This document shows, piece after piece, positions 26,018-38,100 of a stretch of 64,000 bases of DNA (position 1 is its first letter; each line of letters starts with the position of its first letter). This DNA is from Istiophorus platypterus. Taxonomy: Eukaryota > Chordata > Actinopteri > Istiophoriformes > Istiophoridae. A program made the position numbers and the translations under genes. The notes beneath the pieces are model-generated. The model saw nothing but the letters and a program-made list of their open reading frames with translations, was not told the DNA's origin and made no database searches. The stretch is from contig CM029114.1 of assembly GCA_016859345.1 (NCBI GenBank), forward strand, positions 13,306,001-13,370,000, written 5' to 3'.

Positions 26018-26200
26018 CTTTGTCGGGGTCTCGCTTCTCCCTTCCCTCCTCTGTCCGTGTAAACTGATGAGCGGGGCGGCAGCCGGCGACAGGCTGCACC
26101 TGCTCCGTCCCCCGTGTCACGAAAGAGACGCGGAGGCGCTCAGGCACCTGCAACAAGTTGTGTGACGCGAACCAGAAGCGCGGCGGCTGGTTTTAAACCG
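25490..26200 (-). promoter_or_regulatory. CpG-rich 5' region of gpr83
   Basis: The stretch around and upstream of the gpr83 start codon is rich in CG dinucleotides and GC (for example cagccggcgacagg and gaagcgcggcgg), in sharp contrast with the AT-rich surroundings. CpG islands usually mark promoters, so it probably contains the gpr83 transcription start. No TATA box was identified, and the island is cut off upstream by a long TG microsatellite starting near 26214. Confidence 0.55.
25586..26017 (-). CDS. gpr83: gpr83 exon 1 (residues 1-144)
   Basis: Encodes the putative signal peptide, the glycosylated extracellular N terminus, TM1 and TM2, ending NTPFTL before the donor GTAAG. The ATG at 26017 is the first methionine of the open frame. 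The exon is GC- and CpG-rich, unlike the flanking introns, so it probably overlaps the promoter CpG island. The junction is phase 0. Confidence 0.93.
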
Positions 26201-26213
26201 GGTGTGCTTATGC

Positions 26214-26432
26214 TGGTGTGTGTGCGAGTGTGTGTGTGTGTGAGTGTGTGTGTGAGTGTGTGTGTGTGTGAGTGTGTGTGTGAGTGTGTGTGTGTGTGTG
26301 AGTGAGTGTGTGTGAGTGTGTGTGTGTGTGTGAGAGTGTGAGTGTGTGTGTGTGTGTGTGAGTGTGTGTGTGTGTGAGTGTGTGTGTGAGTGTGTGTGTG
26401 TGAGTGTGTGTGTGTGTGTGTGTGCGTGCGTG
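26214..26432 (+). repeat. TG/TGAG microsatellite upstream of gpr83
   Basis: About 220 bp of TG with regular GAGTG interruptions, starting about 200 bp upstream of the gpr83 start codon. Confidence 0.95.
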
Positions 26433-26528
26433 TTTGAGATCCCTTGCGTGACACTGAGTCATTAAGCAAAGTAATCTAGAAATTAAAGTCAAATATTCAA
26501 CCAAAATGTAAAAATATCCCCCTCTCGC

Positions 26529-26532
26529 GCCT

Positions 26533-26586
<54 letters not shown>
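26529..26586 (+). repeat. CT then CA microsatellite
   Basis: A TCTC run followed by (CA)n. Confidence 0.9.
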
Positions 26587-26588
<2 letters not shown>

Positions 26589-26599
26589 ACATACACACA

Positions 26600-26900
26600 C
26601 GTCCTTGTTTTACTGTATTCGTGGGAACCCTATCCCCTCACTCTAACATTAACCATCAAAACTGAATGCTAAACCCAAACCCTAAAACAAATCTTAATCC
26701 TCAAACAGCCATTTAATTTCGGACCCCAAAAGTATAGTAGGCTCCGAGATTTTTAACCCCAAAAATACGCAGGCACACAAACAGGTGTGTTGATGAAGGT
26801 CACATTTGAAGACCCTAACATTAACCTCTGACCCATAATTCAGCTTTCTCCCAATTTGACAATTGTTAAATGTCCCCCAATTACCTGGTCCCCAAAAGTA
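26600..26900. repeat. 'Ggaccc...taaccctaac' fish repeat
   Basis: ctgtattcgtgggaacccta, then runs of aaccctaac-like text and cccaattacctggtccccaa, resemble a fish repeat with telomere-like internal sequence. Related text in the opposite orientation is at 27400-27500 and 60260-60540. Confidence 0.5.
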
Positions 26901-27394
26901 GCCTATGACAAAAACACACACACACACACACAAACACAAACACAAATCTGTATATGTCCCTTTTGTCTTCGCAATAACGGACACTGCAGAGAGAAGAAAC
27001 CTGGAGTTCGGTGACCACAGGTGAAGACAGACTGGAGTCTGAGTGATCGCCAGTGAGGAACCGTCCTCTTGTAGTCAACTCTTACTGGTTTACACTACTA
27101 AAACTTAATCTCACTCAGTTTACCCGGCGGGGTAAGAGCAGCGCAGTGTATCGTTGGCCGCAGGGTCAACCAGGAAAGATGCTGCTTTCATCCAACGAGA
27201 ATCTGCACCCATTCAGGAACAAAACATGGAGAAAACTTTGTCCTGTCTGGATTGGAGATTGAGACCCTGGTATGTTTTGTAGACTGTTTTGGCCACAGAC
27301 AACCAAATGAGTTTCCCAACAGACATGTGTGTCATGTAGGTTACATGGGTTTCTGTGGTCGAGTGGAAAAATTCTGGTTTGAAGCCACAATTCA

Positions 27395-27510
27395 CAATTT
27401 CAAATGGCTGTTTGAGGGTTAAGACTTGGTTTTGGGGTTCAGGTTAGAATTACGTTACGGTGAGGGACTATGAAATGTACTATGTCCATAAGTGACTCAA
27501 CAACAATGTC
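27395..27510. repeat. Inverted relative of the 26.6 kb repeat
   Basis: tgagggttaagacttggttt and tggggttcaggttagaatta are the reverse complement pattern of the aaccctaa-rich repeat 0.8 kb to the left. Confidence 0.45.
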
Positions 27511-30299
27511 AGAGTGCGTGAGTGCATCTCTATAGCAAAATAAAGAACTAGAAAAAAAACTAGATTGCCAACCAGCAAAATGGGCCTCTAGGCTCCAGCT
27601 TCAACATATAGTAATTGGTTTTCCATAATCTGAATAATTCGAGATGTGTTCAATAATTATGTATGTGTCACTAAATTGCAATATATGAAGAGTACTCCCC
27701 TGATTTAACATGACTCATGACAGGCAGCTCTAGAAGGATCAAAATGTGTTGTGCTAGTGGTGGTTAATGTAGATTCAAGCCTCCAGCCTCAAGCTGAGAT
27801 GAGGAGTGGGCTACAGAGGTCTTGCTTTGTCTGCTCTTACTAATGTAATCTCTTTATTATAAAGCACTGTGGGAACAAAGCCTGTAATTGGTCAACAGAT
27901 TCAAGTTAAGGCGTCATGGGATTATAAAAAAAAAAATAAAAACAAAAAGAAGTCTCTAGCATGAAGCGTTCCCAAGATATTTAATCTGCTGTAAACAACA
28001 TTCTTTGATGTGGTATACAGCATTGATCTGGGATGGTTAATAAAGTTAATACAAAGGAATTACTCATAACTAACTATTACATAGACACACAAGGCACAGA
28101 AAATGGGCAGAATGAAGAGTCAGTAGGAGCCTCATGCTCACATTTACCTCAGGGCCCCAAAGAGACTTGATCCAGCCCTGATAGACAGCAGCTGCACTTG
28201 CATGTGAGTAGGTTTTGCAAACCAGTTGCACAGTCTTTGATTAATTCATTCTCAATGTCAACAAGAAGCCATCTCATAGGTATAGGTTTTAATTGCAACA
28301 TTTGTCTACTTATAATCTGGTGGACAGGGTGGAGCTGCAAATCAACATTTGGAAAGTCTTATAATATTCACATAAAAAAGAGAATTATCAAAATGAATTT
28401 TTCCAGGGGATATTCTAGACTCCTTTGAGGGAAGATCCTGAGCTCAGGTTGTTTAACAAAACATCTTTTTTTCCAGAAGTATTATGATGATCAAACTGGA
28501 CTTTGCTGCTTACTTATTTAGTGCAAACATTATATGCTGTAACAAGGTGCCCTAGATATGATGTGGAAAAAATTGTGTTATTCAAAATTACTAATGAGTC
28601 CCTCATTCATCACTGATCGTCATTTCTTATCAGCAACTGAGTCATAATTTTTAAAACAGTGAAGAAAAGTGAATAATTTATCATTTGTGTGAAATATTCA
28701 TCCAAAAGCGATGAAGAAAATAATAATAATAAAGGTACCTTTGTTCACACAGGAAAGTGTGGGAAGTGTGAGGATGTGGAGACTAGTTCTTTAATAATCA
28801 TATAAATAATTCAGTTTTTTGTTTATTTTTTACATTGATACAATACCAATTGTGTTGTTATTTGCATCTTCTTTTAGACCTTCTGCTTAGGTATATGGTA
28901 ACATGTTGGCATATTTCATATATACATCCTTTAATTCAGCAAGGGACATCTGGCCCAAGATCAGGAAGCATCTTGGTCCTGAAATGTCTCTGAGTCTCTA
29001 TTAGCAGGCTGCTCTGTGATACATTAATGCCGGGTCTGTGCTCTGACTAAAAAAAACAAGACTCTACCTTAAGAGGGAACAGCAGTGTCATTAGAACTGC
29101 ATCAAAACAACTTATGTATTGTTATGGAGCTCTATACTTGCTGCTTTTTATATGGTTTCATAAGCTTAAGCACAACCAAGCACCAGATTACCAAGCATCT
29201 TGAGCACCATGTTTAACTCATAGCAGTAATGAATAGACACCGAGATGATATGCTTACTTCCCAGACAGAGCAATGAGATGTGGCTCACGCAGTGACTAAT
29301 TTTGTGATGTGTTTTCTCTCTGGGGATGTGAATCCCTTACAGAAATTTCAGCAATCCAAGTTGTCCTTTTTCCCCTGCAGCCTTTCAAAAGACCCTCTGT
29401 GCACACTGCAAATGGTTTCATTAGCTTCTGTCAGTGAGGGTTTTTTTTTTCAATAGATTCTGTTATTACACTGGATCTAATCAGGGTTAACGGTGCTCAA
29501 CAGCTGAACAACCACTACCCAGCACTACTAACCACAATGATTTCTTACTACTGGCGAGTCAACCTAAGTAGTTATTGTAGCTGCTGCTAAAATATAACAA
29601 CCTAGGTTTAAAAATTAGTTGCACAGAGTAGTTTTTGCATCTTATTTGGTATGATGGACATAAAGCAGCGACATGTATATCTAGACTATAAATGGTTTGT
29701 GCAATGTTTATAATGTAGTTCCTTTTAGACCAAAGATGCTCTATATGAGCAATACATGAACACATATTTGTCACAGAATAAATGAATATTGACAATATTT
29801 TATTTGAATTTGTTGCAATAAATTGCAATAAAATCCTTCAGGAAGTCCTAACAATGATGACAAAAAAACCCAAAAAAAAACAGAAATTTGAAAATCAATC
29901 ACATCAGGGCTTGCAGTCTTTTATATGTAAAACACATCTCATATATGTGAAAACGTAGGATTTATTAGGAAAAAAGCCCCTGCAGAGTATCGTGTACAAG
30001 AACACATGCTGTATTATGGACCTCTTATTATGAATTTGCTGTATTTTTTTCCTGACTAAAACATGCCAAGCTAGTTCCATCCAGCTGAGTACACTTGCTG
30101 CTAATGTAGCATAATGTTGTCTAATTGCAGCTTGGGCCTGTGTCTTTCTTTTTTTTCCGGATGAATGGATTTGCTCTCCATACAAATCCCTGAGGACCAC
30201 TTTAGTGGGAGTGGGTGTTATAAATTGTGACACATAATAAACAAATGAACAAAAGACCACATATCCTCTTGACAAATGTGTTTTAATGGACATTGTTTT
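27511..30299. other. Intergenic between gpr83 and ankrd49
   Basis: AT-rich; no recognised gene. In mammals MRE11 would sit in the corresponding interval; none of its exons were noticed. Confidence 0.4.
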
Positions 30300-30520
30300 T
30301 TTAAAAGCCTGAATTCGGAGGTGGAGGGTCCATAGACATCTCCTGATACTTGGCACTATAATTGATGTAATTTTCTGCAAAAACATCATTTAGGATCTGT
30401 TCAAGGTAAATGATGGATGACAGATGGCAGAAACGGGCGGGTACAGCGTCTAGACTACTGGGAATTAAGTCAACGAAGAAGAAGAAAACCTGAAGTTGCA
30501 AGTACTTATGGGTAGTGGCG
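30300..30520 (-). repeat. TTCTTCTTCGTTGACTTAAT-type teleost repeat
   Basis: The minus strand reads ttcttcttcgttgacttaat, the head of a fish repeat often found near promoters, and continues for about 200 bp. It lies immediately upstream of the ankrd49 promoter-like motifs. Confidence 0.5.
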
Positions 30521-30544
30521 TCTTTTATCAGCAAGTCTCACTGA

Positions 30545-30627
30545 GCCCGACCCGGAAAACAACTACATATCCCATGTGTATTTACTACCATAGGCCGTCG
30601 TTTGTTTTGAACCCGCAAAACTGGAAG
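30545..30627 (+). promoter_or_regulatory. Putative ankrd49 promoter and noncoding exon 1
   Basis: CCGGAA (an ETS-type core, 30552-30557) is followed by ACTACATATCCC (30562-30573), which resembles the ACTACAATTCCC element bound by ZNF143. This pair is typical of CpG-type housekeeping promoters. Downstream, ctggaag|gtgagg at 30627/30628 is a good donor that could end a 5' untranslated exon splicing to the coding exon near 32.19 kb. CG dinucleotides are more frequent to about 31.1 kb. Inference only; no transcript evidence. Confidence 0.45.
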
Positions 30628-32192
30628 GTGAGGGTGAGATTGCGTTTGGTTTTATTCCTCTCAGTCGTAAAGTAGTAATAAGAATTAAATATCCCGAATA
30701 ATAGATACGGTTCAGACACGAGAAATGTCGCTCAAACGTTAGCTTCAACATTTGCATGTAACGTCAACGTGAATTTCATACACAGAACCGTCGGACAGTA
30801 AGTAACATAAACGCCACCAGTCCTATAAACACCGACCATCACTACAACTAAATTAACAGGCAGGTGTAACGTAACGTTAAGGTGGAAAATCGTATTTAAT
30901 TATCTGAACGTTTCTAGTACGCAACGTTAATCTGTTCGTCCTGCTTTGCGATACCTTCCAGTTTATTAGGCACAAGGCCAGTTAGCTCCAGTTTGTTCGT
31001 TTCGCGTATCAGCATCGTGGAGCGGCATCAATTAGCTGGCGATGTTTGTAAAACGCACAGGGTTGTTTAACAACACTTACAGCCGCTTTGAGTATAATTA
31101 CAGAATCACCGAATGAGGCTTTCAGTCGTCTGGGGTGAAATATTTCTTCCGCTGAATGAGATAAAAGATTTTTAACCACAAGTTGTGATTCTCTTTATTA
31201 TTCAGGCAGGCAGCGGGCAGCCATATTCGCTTTGGTTCAGAAACAGGGTTGCGACTTAGGATAAGAAACGCTCCAGAAATATATATATATATAAGTGTTT
31301 TTCAAACATCATCATGCCATGAAAGTTATAATCTTGAGTTTTTGCTTAGACCTTGAACAGAGCTGTCGATTTAGCTCTGTGTTAAGATTTGAGGATGCAG
31401 TACTGTTTGTGGGGCTGTTGAAGTGTATTTCATTATACTGACAGGTGTTTCTAATTTGTCTTCCCCATCCCGATGTAAATGGAGTTCACAAAAATATTAG
31501 AATAGGCATGTTATGTTGTCATTTCGTATTATTCCACCTAACAAACGGTTTTTGTTTCTTTTTTCAATATAGAATAAAACGTAAAAAAACAGAACAAAAG
31601 TCTACATGTTGATCATACAGTAGCTTCAGAGCAAAAGAAGCAAGGAGGCTTATTGTAATTTGATAATCTTGAGGAGTAACTGTCACATTTGGAGCTAAAT
31701 AAGAACAGGAATTTCAGATTTTAGGGCCGTGGCAATGAATACAAAATGGGCATTTGATGTTACGAACACACTTTTTGTCGCTTTGAGGAAAGCTTGCTGG
31801 CCATTTTGATTGAATACACAGATAATTTAGAAAAATTAAATATAAGGCAATAAAAATGCAGTGATGAAAGTTTTAAAACTAGATTTTAAAAGACCACTAA
31901 TCCCCTTTTTTAGATTTAAGGTAGTGCCAGAGTAACAAGACATTCTGAGGGCAATTGCTTTTCAAGGGCAGTGTGAATATTCAAAATGCCTTTGATGCAC
32001 TGTTTTATTTATGATATTGGATAGAAAATAATAACTTGCACATTGAATATACTCCTCTAAATTATTTAGTTTTCATCATTAGTTTACCTTTCATATCCTC
32101 TCATCCATCTCTTATTTCAATCTCCTTTTAATGAGTTAAGTTTTGTCTGATTTCTCTTTTTGCACCTGGATTCTTTGACCAAAAGAGCAGTG
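30628..32192 (+). other. Putative 5' intron of ankrd49
   Basis: The first 500 bp are relatively CpG-rich and promoter-like; the rest is AT-rich. No repeat family or coding sequence was recognised. Confidence 0.4.
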
Positions 32193-32414
32193 ATGGAATT
32201 TCCAGAAGATTTTAATCAGCTGGAGCTTCTGAACTCACATGGACATCTGATCCCCCGCGGCGCCTGCAGCCTGTGGTCCGAAAGCAAGAACAAGGAGGAA
32301 GAGGAGGAGGATGAGGAGGAGGAGCAACATAGCGAGGAGTGGTATCTAGAAAAAGAGGAAACTCTCAAAGACAAACCAGCAGAGTTAATTCTGTGGGCAG
32401 CAGAAAACAACCGT
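32193..32414 (+). CDS. ankrd49: ankrd49 coding exon 1 (residues 1-74)
   Basis: Encodes the conserved N-terminal LELLNSHGHLIP motif and an acidic GAG/GAA-repeat stretch, and ends at a consensus donor GTAAGT. The splice acceptor must lie shortly upstream, since a separate noncoding first exon is likely near 30.6 kb; its exact position was not settled. Confidence 0.92.
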
Positions 32415-35081
32415 GTAAGTGAACAAAACTTTACTTGTTATGCCCCATCAGTGGTTAAATTTTGAAGGAGGTTGAGATGAATGCTAAAGAGTCAACCCAT
32501 GAAGTGCATTATTTTAAGGTAGCCCAACTCTTCCAGTCTATTTGCCTACATTGCCGCTGGCTTTCCTTGAGCACATCCTGCCACAAAACTAGAGGCCAGT
32601 GTTTCATATGCTCTCTCTTAGCTGTTGTCCTTGCTTGCTCTCCCTCTCAAAAAATGAAAAATAACCCAAATTAACATATGTAAATTAATGCATGAAAAGT
32701 ACTTACCCAGCAAAGGACTTCAATTTTTATGAAAAGATTCAGAATATATATTTAGAATATGTTTATTACCATTTAGTGGGAGTGACCATCTAGTTAGTAG
32801 AGGGAGACTTTATGCTACCAACATATTTTATATGATTGTATCTGGAATATTAGGATCTAAAAGTGCTTAACTTTAATTATCTAAGCTGTGAAAGATGTCA
32901 TTTATCTCACATGAAGTATAAATATGAAGGAATATAAAATATGGAAGGGTTTGGTTTGAAAAACTTTGACAGTGACACCCCTAGTGATAAGGGTTAAAAA
33001 AGTTGCCTCTATTTTTCATCAGTTTAACAGTTTTGTTTTCTGGCCTGTAAAGAGCAGCCTAACATTTAACAGTAGGGCTTTAACTTTTAACTTTAGTTAA
33101 AATACAAATGTAAAAAACTAACATCCAGAGACAATTAATCCATTTTTATACATAGTTCCTCTTTTTCAGTGGCTCAAAAGTAATTTCACAGTTGATCAGT
33201 TTCATAGCCAGGAATAGACTGTTCCCTTGTTATTCCATGACAAATTCATCAAACAAGAGATCTGCAGTTGATTTCAAATGTTGAATTTGCATTTTGTAGG
33301 TGTTCATTGGGATTTGATCCAGCCATCATTAGGCTGAAAAAACAAACAAACAAACAAAAAATAATCTGATAGATTGCAGAAACTTTAGGAGTGGCTAAAT
33401 AAACAATTTGGTACACTATTAAAAAGAAGGAATGAACTGGCAATTTCAGCAACACCAAGGACCTGCAAGACCATGGAAGAAAACCAAAGGTGGTGATCAA
33501 AGAATTCTTTCCTTGACGAAGGAAAGCTTCTTTACGATGTCTAGTCTGGAATCTCTTGAGGAGGAGAGAAGAATGTAATTACAGAGGGTTTACCGCAGGT
33601 TGCAAACCAGTTTAGACTTTTTTAGAAAAAAATCTAAAAAAGCCTGCCCAGTTCTGGATCAAGATTCTTTGGATAGATAAAATCAACATTAACTTGTATC
33701 AGAATGATGGGAAGAGAAGAGTATGGAGAAGGAAAGGAACAGCTCATAATCCAAAGCAAATACATCATCTGTCAAACATGGTGGAGGCACCGTTATGGCA
33801 TGGTCATGTATAGCTGCCAGTGGAACTGGGTCGCTGGTGTTCATTGATGATATGACTACTGATAGAAGCAGAAGGATGAATCCTGATGTGTATAGGGCTC
33901 TACCATCGTCTCAGATTCATCCAAATGCTGCAAAACTGATAGGACAGTGCTTTAGAGTACAGATGGATTATGACCCAAAACATACTGCAAAGGCAACCAA
34001 AGAACTTCTCAAGTCAAAGAACTGAAATATTCTTCAATGGCCAAGTCAACTGACCTTAACCCAAATGAGCATTTTTTTACTTACTTTACTTACTTTTTTA
34101 CTTTACTAAAGTCAAAACTGAGGCCAGGAAGACCCACAAACAAGCAGTAACTGAATGTGGCTGCAGTAAAGCCCGGGCAAAATTTGTGTCACTGTCTAAT
34201 ACTTATGAGCCTAACTGTTGTTCAAGTTCAACATAACTTGAAATTCAGAGGTTCCTGTAATATTGACGTGGACTGTATAATCGCCTCAGGAAAGTCATTC
34301 CAAAGTCTTGGAGCAGTAACTCCTCGGCCTCTGAAGAGTGGCATCCTTGGATCTCAGGGAACAGGGGGCACATAGGGCAATAGAAGGTCAGAAAAATAAC
34401 TTGAGGCAAGGCTTCTCAAGGCCTTAAAAGTAAGCAGTAGAAATTTAGTTATCGATCTGAAGAGCAACAGGGAAGTGGAGGGAAGTCAGGATTGCTCAGC
34501 TGTAGCCCGCTCATCATCTCTGCTTGAGGCTAGCAGCTCAAGGCAAAAAAAAAAATTCCAACTCAGTGAAAAACTGTTTTAAGTAATCAAGGTTCATCTG
34601 GTCAAAGAAAAAGTAAGTGAGATTATGAATCTAAACAGAAATTTAATACTGAACTTTAGCTGATCACAGTTTTTGACACTGAGCACTACAGAAACTTTTC
34701 AGTCTGTACCAAAAAGTATTGACGTTTAATACCTTGCTGCATCTCCATGTTTTTTAATATATTATCATTATCATTCATCATTCTCAGCATCATCAACACC
34801 TTTCAGATGATCTGTCTTTTTTCTTTTTGTTCCCCTCCCATTGTTTTCTTCTCAAAGCATTCGGCTATGATCTGTCGCATCTGCCACTGATAGAGGGAGA
34901 TAAATTTGGACATCTGTCCATTACAATGACAAATCTGATCATTTTAAATTTGCAGAGATCACAAGTCTTAAGCAATGTTTCACAGACTTTTCATTTCCTG
35001 TGGGGACAGTTACCTAACATGCATTAATTTTAAGCTGTGAGGAAATGCACACACACATGTACACACCCACACACATGCACG

Positions 35082-35145
<64 letters not shown>

Positions 35146-38100
35146 GATTACACATGCTGACTGGCAAGAACCGGTAGTGTATGAATGTAGGACCTTCTAA
35201 TATTACTAACAATTCAGCCACATTGACAGGACAAAGTTGATCTAAATGTTTGTTGAAAAAAAATGATAGAGATTAATTTGACAGTAGACGGAACTGAATA
35301 TAATTGAGAGAGAATTTATATGACTGACCGATAGGTCAAGATCGGAGGAATTTCATTAGTGATGACGTAAGTTGTTTAAATAATTTAAGTCATTAAGCCT
35401 TTGAGCTTTTTGTGCCATGTCAGCTTTTTGTCAAAGAGCTAAGTGAACCAGGTCCCTCAGAAATCCCTTCAGTGAATATATGAGGGTGTAGGATCACGCA
35501 TAAATATTTCCAGCATGCATCAGAGCAAGACTCTAACCATTTGTAATTTATATTATTTAGTCCATCTGAAGCCAAAAACCCAAACTGAATTCCTATATTC
35601 ACACAAGTTTATCTCTAATTGTGTTTTTAATCTTTCATGTGTTTGTTTTTGTACAAAGAAAACTGATCGTACGTGCCATTGATGTAACATTCACATATGA
35701 GAATAAAGAAAGAAAAAGCTTCATTGCCATGCTGGGGTGTTTAAAATTATGGCTTGTGCTAAGCATTTGATGCTTCCAGCTTCTCAGAGCTGAGGACAGG
35801 GTGCTTGTCCTTGTCTTAACATTAAAGGGAACTGGCTCGCCCTGCACTTTGGACTGTTTGTCGGTAGGAAATTACAGTGGGCATTTTTCCATTATTTCCT
35901 TCAATGTTATTGGCAGCCCTTCTTTTTTTTAGGAAAGATATATTTTTAGGGGAGACATCCAACAATCCCCAATGCAGATGCATAGGAAAGTGTCACTTCA
36001 GTCTTGAGAAAAAAAAGATCACAGACGCTGCTCTTGCATAAATTGTGATCTTCTTCTTCTCCTCATGACTGAGTTCTGATGGGTTCCATTAAAGCAACAC
36101 TATGATCTGCAGCAGTATTTTTCTGTGAAATCAGTTTCACTCTACACCTGTCACACAATCAAGACAGCTACAGGCTATGTGAATTTTTTTATAGCAATAT
36201 GTGTATTGTGATAAAAGTAGATTTTCTAGAAAAACAAAACCGCTGACTGATAAAATAACCGGATAGGAATGCCTGTTTTTGGCTAATCCAGTTAATTTGC
36301 TGGCTGACTCAATTGAATAAAATCACAAAAACCTACTATAATACAGTATTACCATAAAGTTGTCCTGCTCATTGGTTTGCAGCATCGCTGACAATCACCT
36401 AATACACCCAGCAATATTAAAAGAATTTCTACCCTGGTTTAAATGGTGGCTCTTATATGGTGTTCTAGTGTCTCATGGTATCTACTATATTGTGATATCA
36501 CCCACTGGAATGTGCACATGTAATACTCAAAGTTGTAGCGTGACCTAGCAGATTGTATGAAGATGTTGGCTGTATTAAAAGGGGGGAGCTTTCCAGTCAC
36601 AAGGATGCACTGTACAGCCCTCATCCCTCCCTCCCTCCCTCCCTCCCTCATTCACTCACACCAACAAGAGCAAGGGTGTGTAAACCACATAAAGTCATTA
36701 TGTACTACTGTCAGTAACTAGCAGGCTGTTTGTGTGCCTGCTGCCTGCTTTTTTGATAGTATCCTTTTGTTACATTTAATGAAGCACCGTTGGAGCTTAA
36801 TAATTTTGAACATGCGGGACTGGCTGCTGTGAATGCTGATTAGGAATGTAGTATGCAGCATTTCTCTTTTGAGTCTTTACACGGTTGAAGTGTTTCTGTT
36901 CTGATGATTATTTATAATTTGATTTAAAAGATTTACGACATGTCTAACCCAGAGCTCCTCAGAGCTCGCGGCAATGTGTTCAGATGTGTTCTTTATCTGT
37001 CTGACCAACAGTCCAAAACTCAAAGATGTAAAACAGCAAAAAGCCGCAAATACTCCCAGTGGAGAAGCTGGAAGCAGAGAATGATTTGAGTTTTTAATAA
37101 AATTATTAAAATTGTTGCTAGTTGATTTTTTTTGCCAATTCAATAACTGAATGATCATTTGGGCTCAAACAATAAAAAAAAAAAATGCAATCTAGTGTGA
37201 CTGAATCTAAATGAACATGTTGAGCAGGACAAGTCAGAAATAAAAGTACACAGCTGCCCCTTACAGCAATGTCAACATTTAGTCGTAAATAAATGCAGGA
37301 ATTAGACTGAGGAATGGAAAAGCCTTGTGACTTTGTGTACCATGTGGCAGTAAATAACACCCAAGGAGAACAGTTGACAAAGAGCAAACACATCGTATGC
37401 ACCCTGAAACCTTTCAGATGCACTGATGTCATGAAAAACAAATTCGCCTTGTGAATAATTAAACAGTTCATTTGGTAAAATATTAGCCCAAACCTAATTT
37501 AATCACTATTGATGACATACATAGTAACTTTGTTTCTATGTAATGGTTTAACTCAACATACAAAATGTTGATTGAGAAAATTGAGGCTTTAGTAAATTCT
37601 CATGGGCGGTTTTCACCATTTTCTGATATTCAGTAACCAGTTGATTGACCAAGAAAGTAATGGCTGGTTAAATATCACAGAATCGGCTCCTCTGTAATTC
37701 TGTGACAAAGTCCATCCATGTGAGCCTTTTTACTGCTTCCAACAAGGGTTGATACTTGCCTCCCTCAGAGTTGGTTAAGTTTTTAGTAAACTGCAGTTTT
37801 CATACAGATGTAGAGAGAATCTTTGCTCTAAAAGTACTGATGTATGTGTCTACATGGATGACCAAGGAGTTCCTCAGAATGGCAGATAGTGAAGTCTGGA
37901 ATTTTTGATTTAGAGAGAGGGGAAAAAAATTGCCCATATGAATGGCTGGAACATGTCTAAGATTATCAGGGTGATAAGTAATAATTCCCTGTGCATGACT
38001 TCCTCAGGTAAAACATAACTCTACAAACTATTAGTTTGCAGTTTCCTGAATTTCTGTGGTTTTCTTCCAGCTTTCAACAGTCCATAGGTTGTTAACTGCT

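Larger units (their letters stand above)
32415..38070 (+). other. ankrd49 intron between the coding exons
   Basis: A 5.66 kb intron with a decayed Tc1-like transposon (about 33290-34219), an adjoining interspersed repeat (about 34225-34480), a CA microsatellite (35041-35143), a CCCT run (36622-36650) and a teleost repeat copy (about 36890-37160). Nothing else was recognised. Confidence 0.6.

Noticed and set aside
25691..26165. Plus-strand open frames over the gpr83 first exon
   Set aside because: Antisense shadows of exon 1 and its CpG island.
26208..26600. Open frames of Cys-Val or His-Thr repeats
   Set aside because: Translations of TG/CA microsatellites, not proteins. The same applies near 24.4-25.4, 35.0, 44.3 and 61.8-62.6 kb.
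29904..30389. 161-codon minus-strand open frame
   Set aside because: No recognisable domain, no splice support, AT-rich composition, and it runs into a repeat.
30301..30534. Minus-strand 77-codon frame next to the ankrd49 promoter
   Set aside because: The DNA matches the TTCTTCTTCGTTGACTTAAT type of teleost repeat, so it was treated as repeat rather than a gene or an MRE11 remnant.
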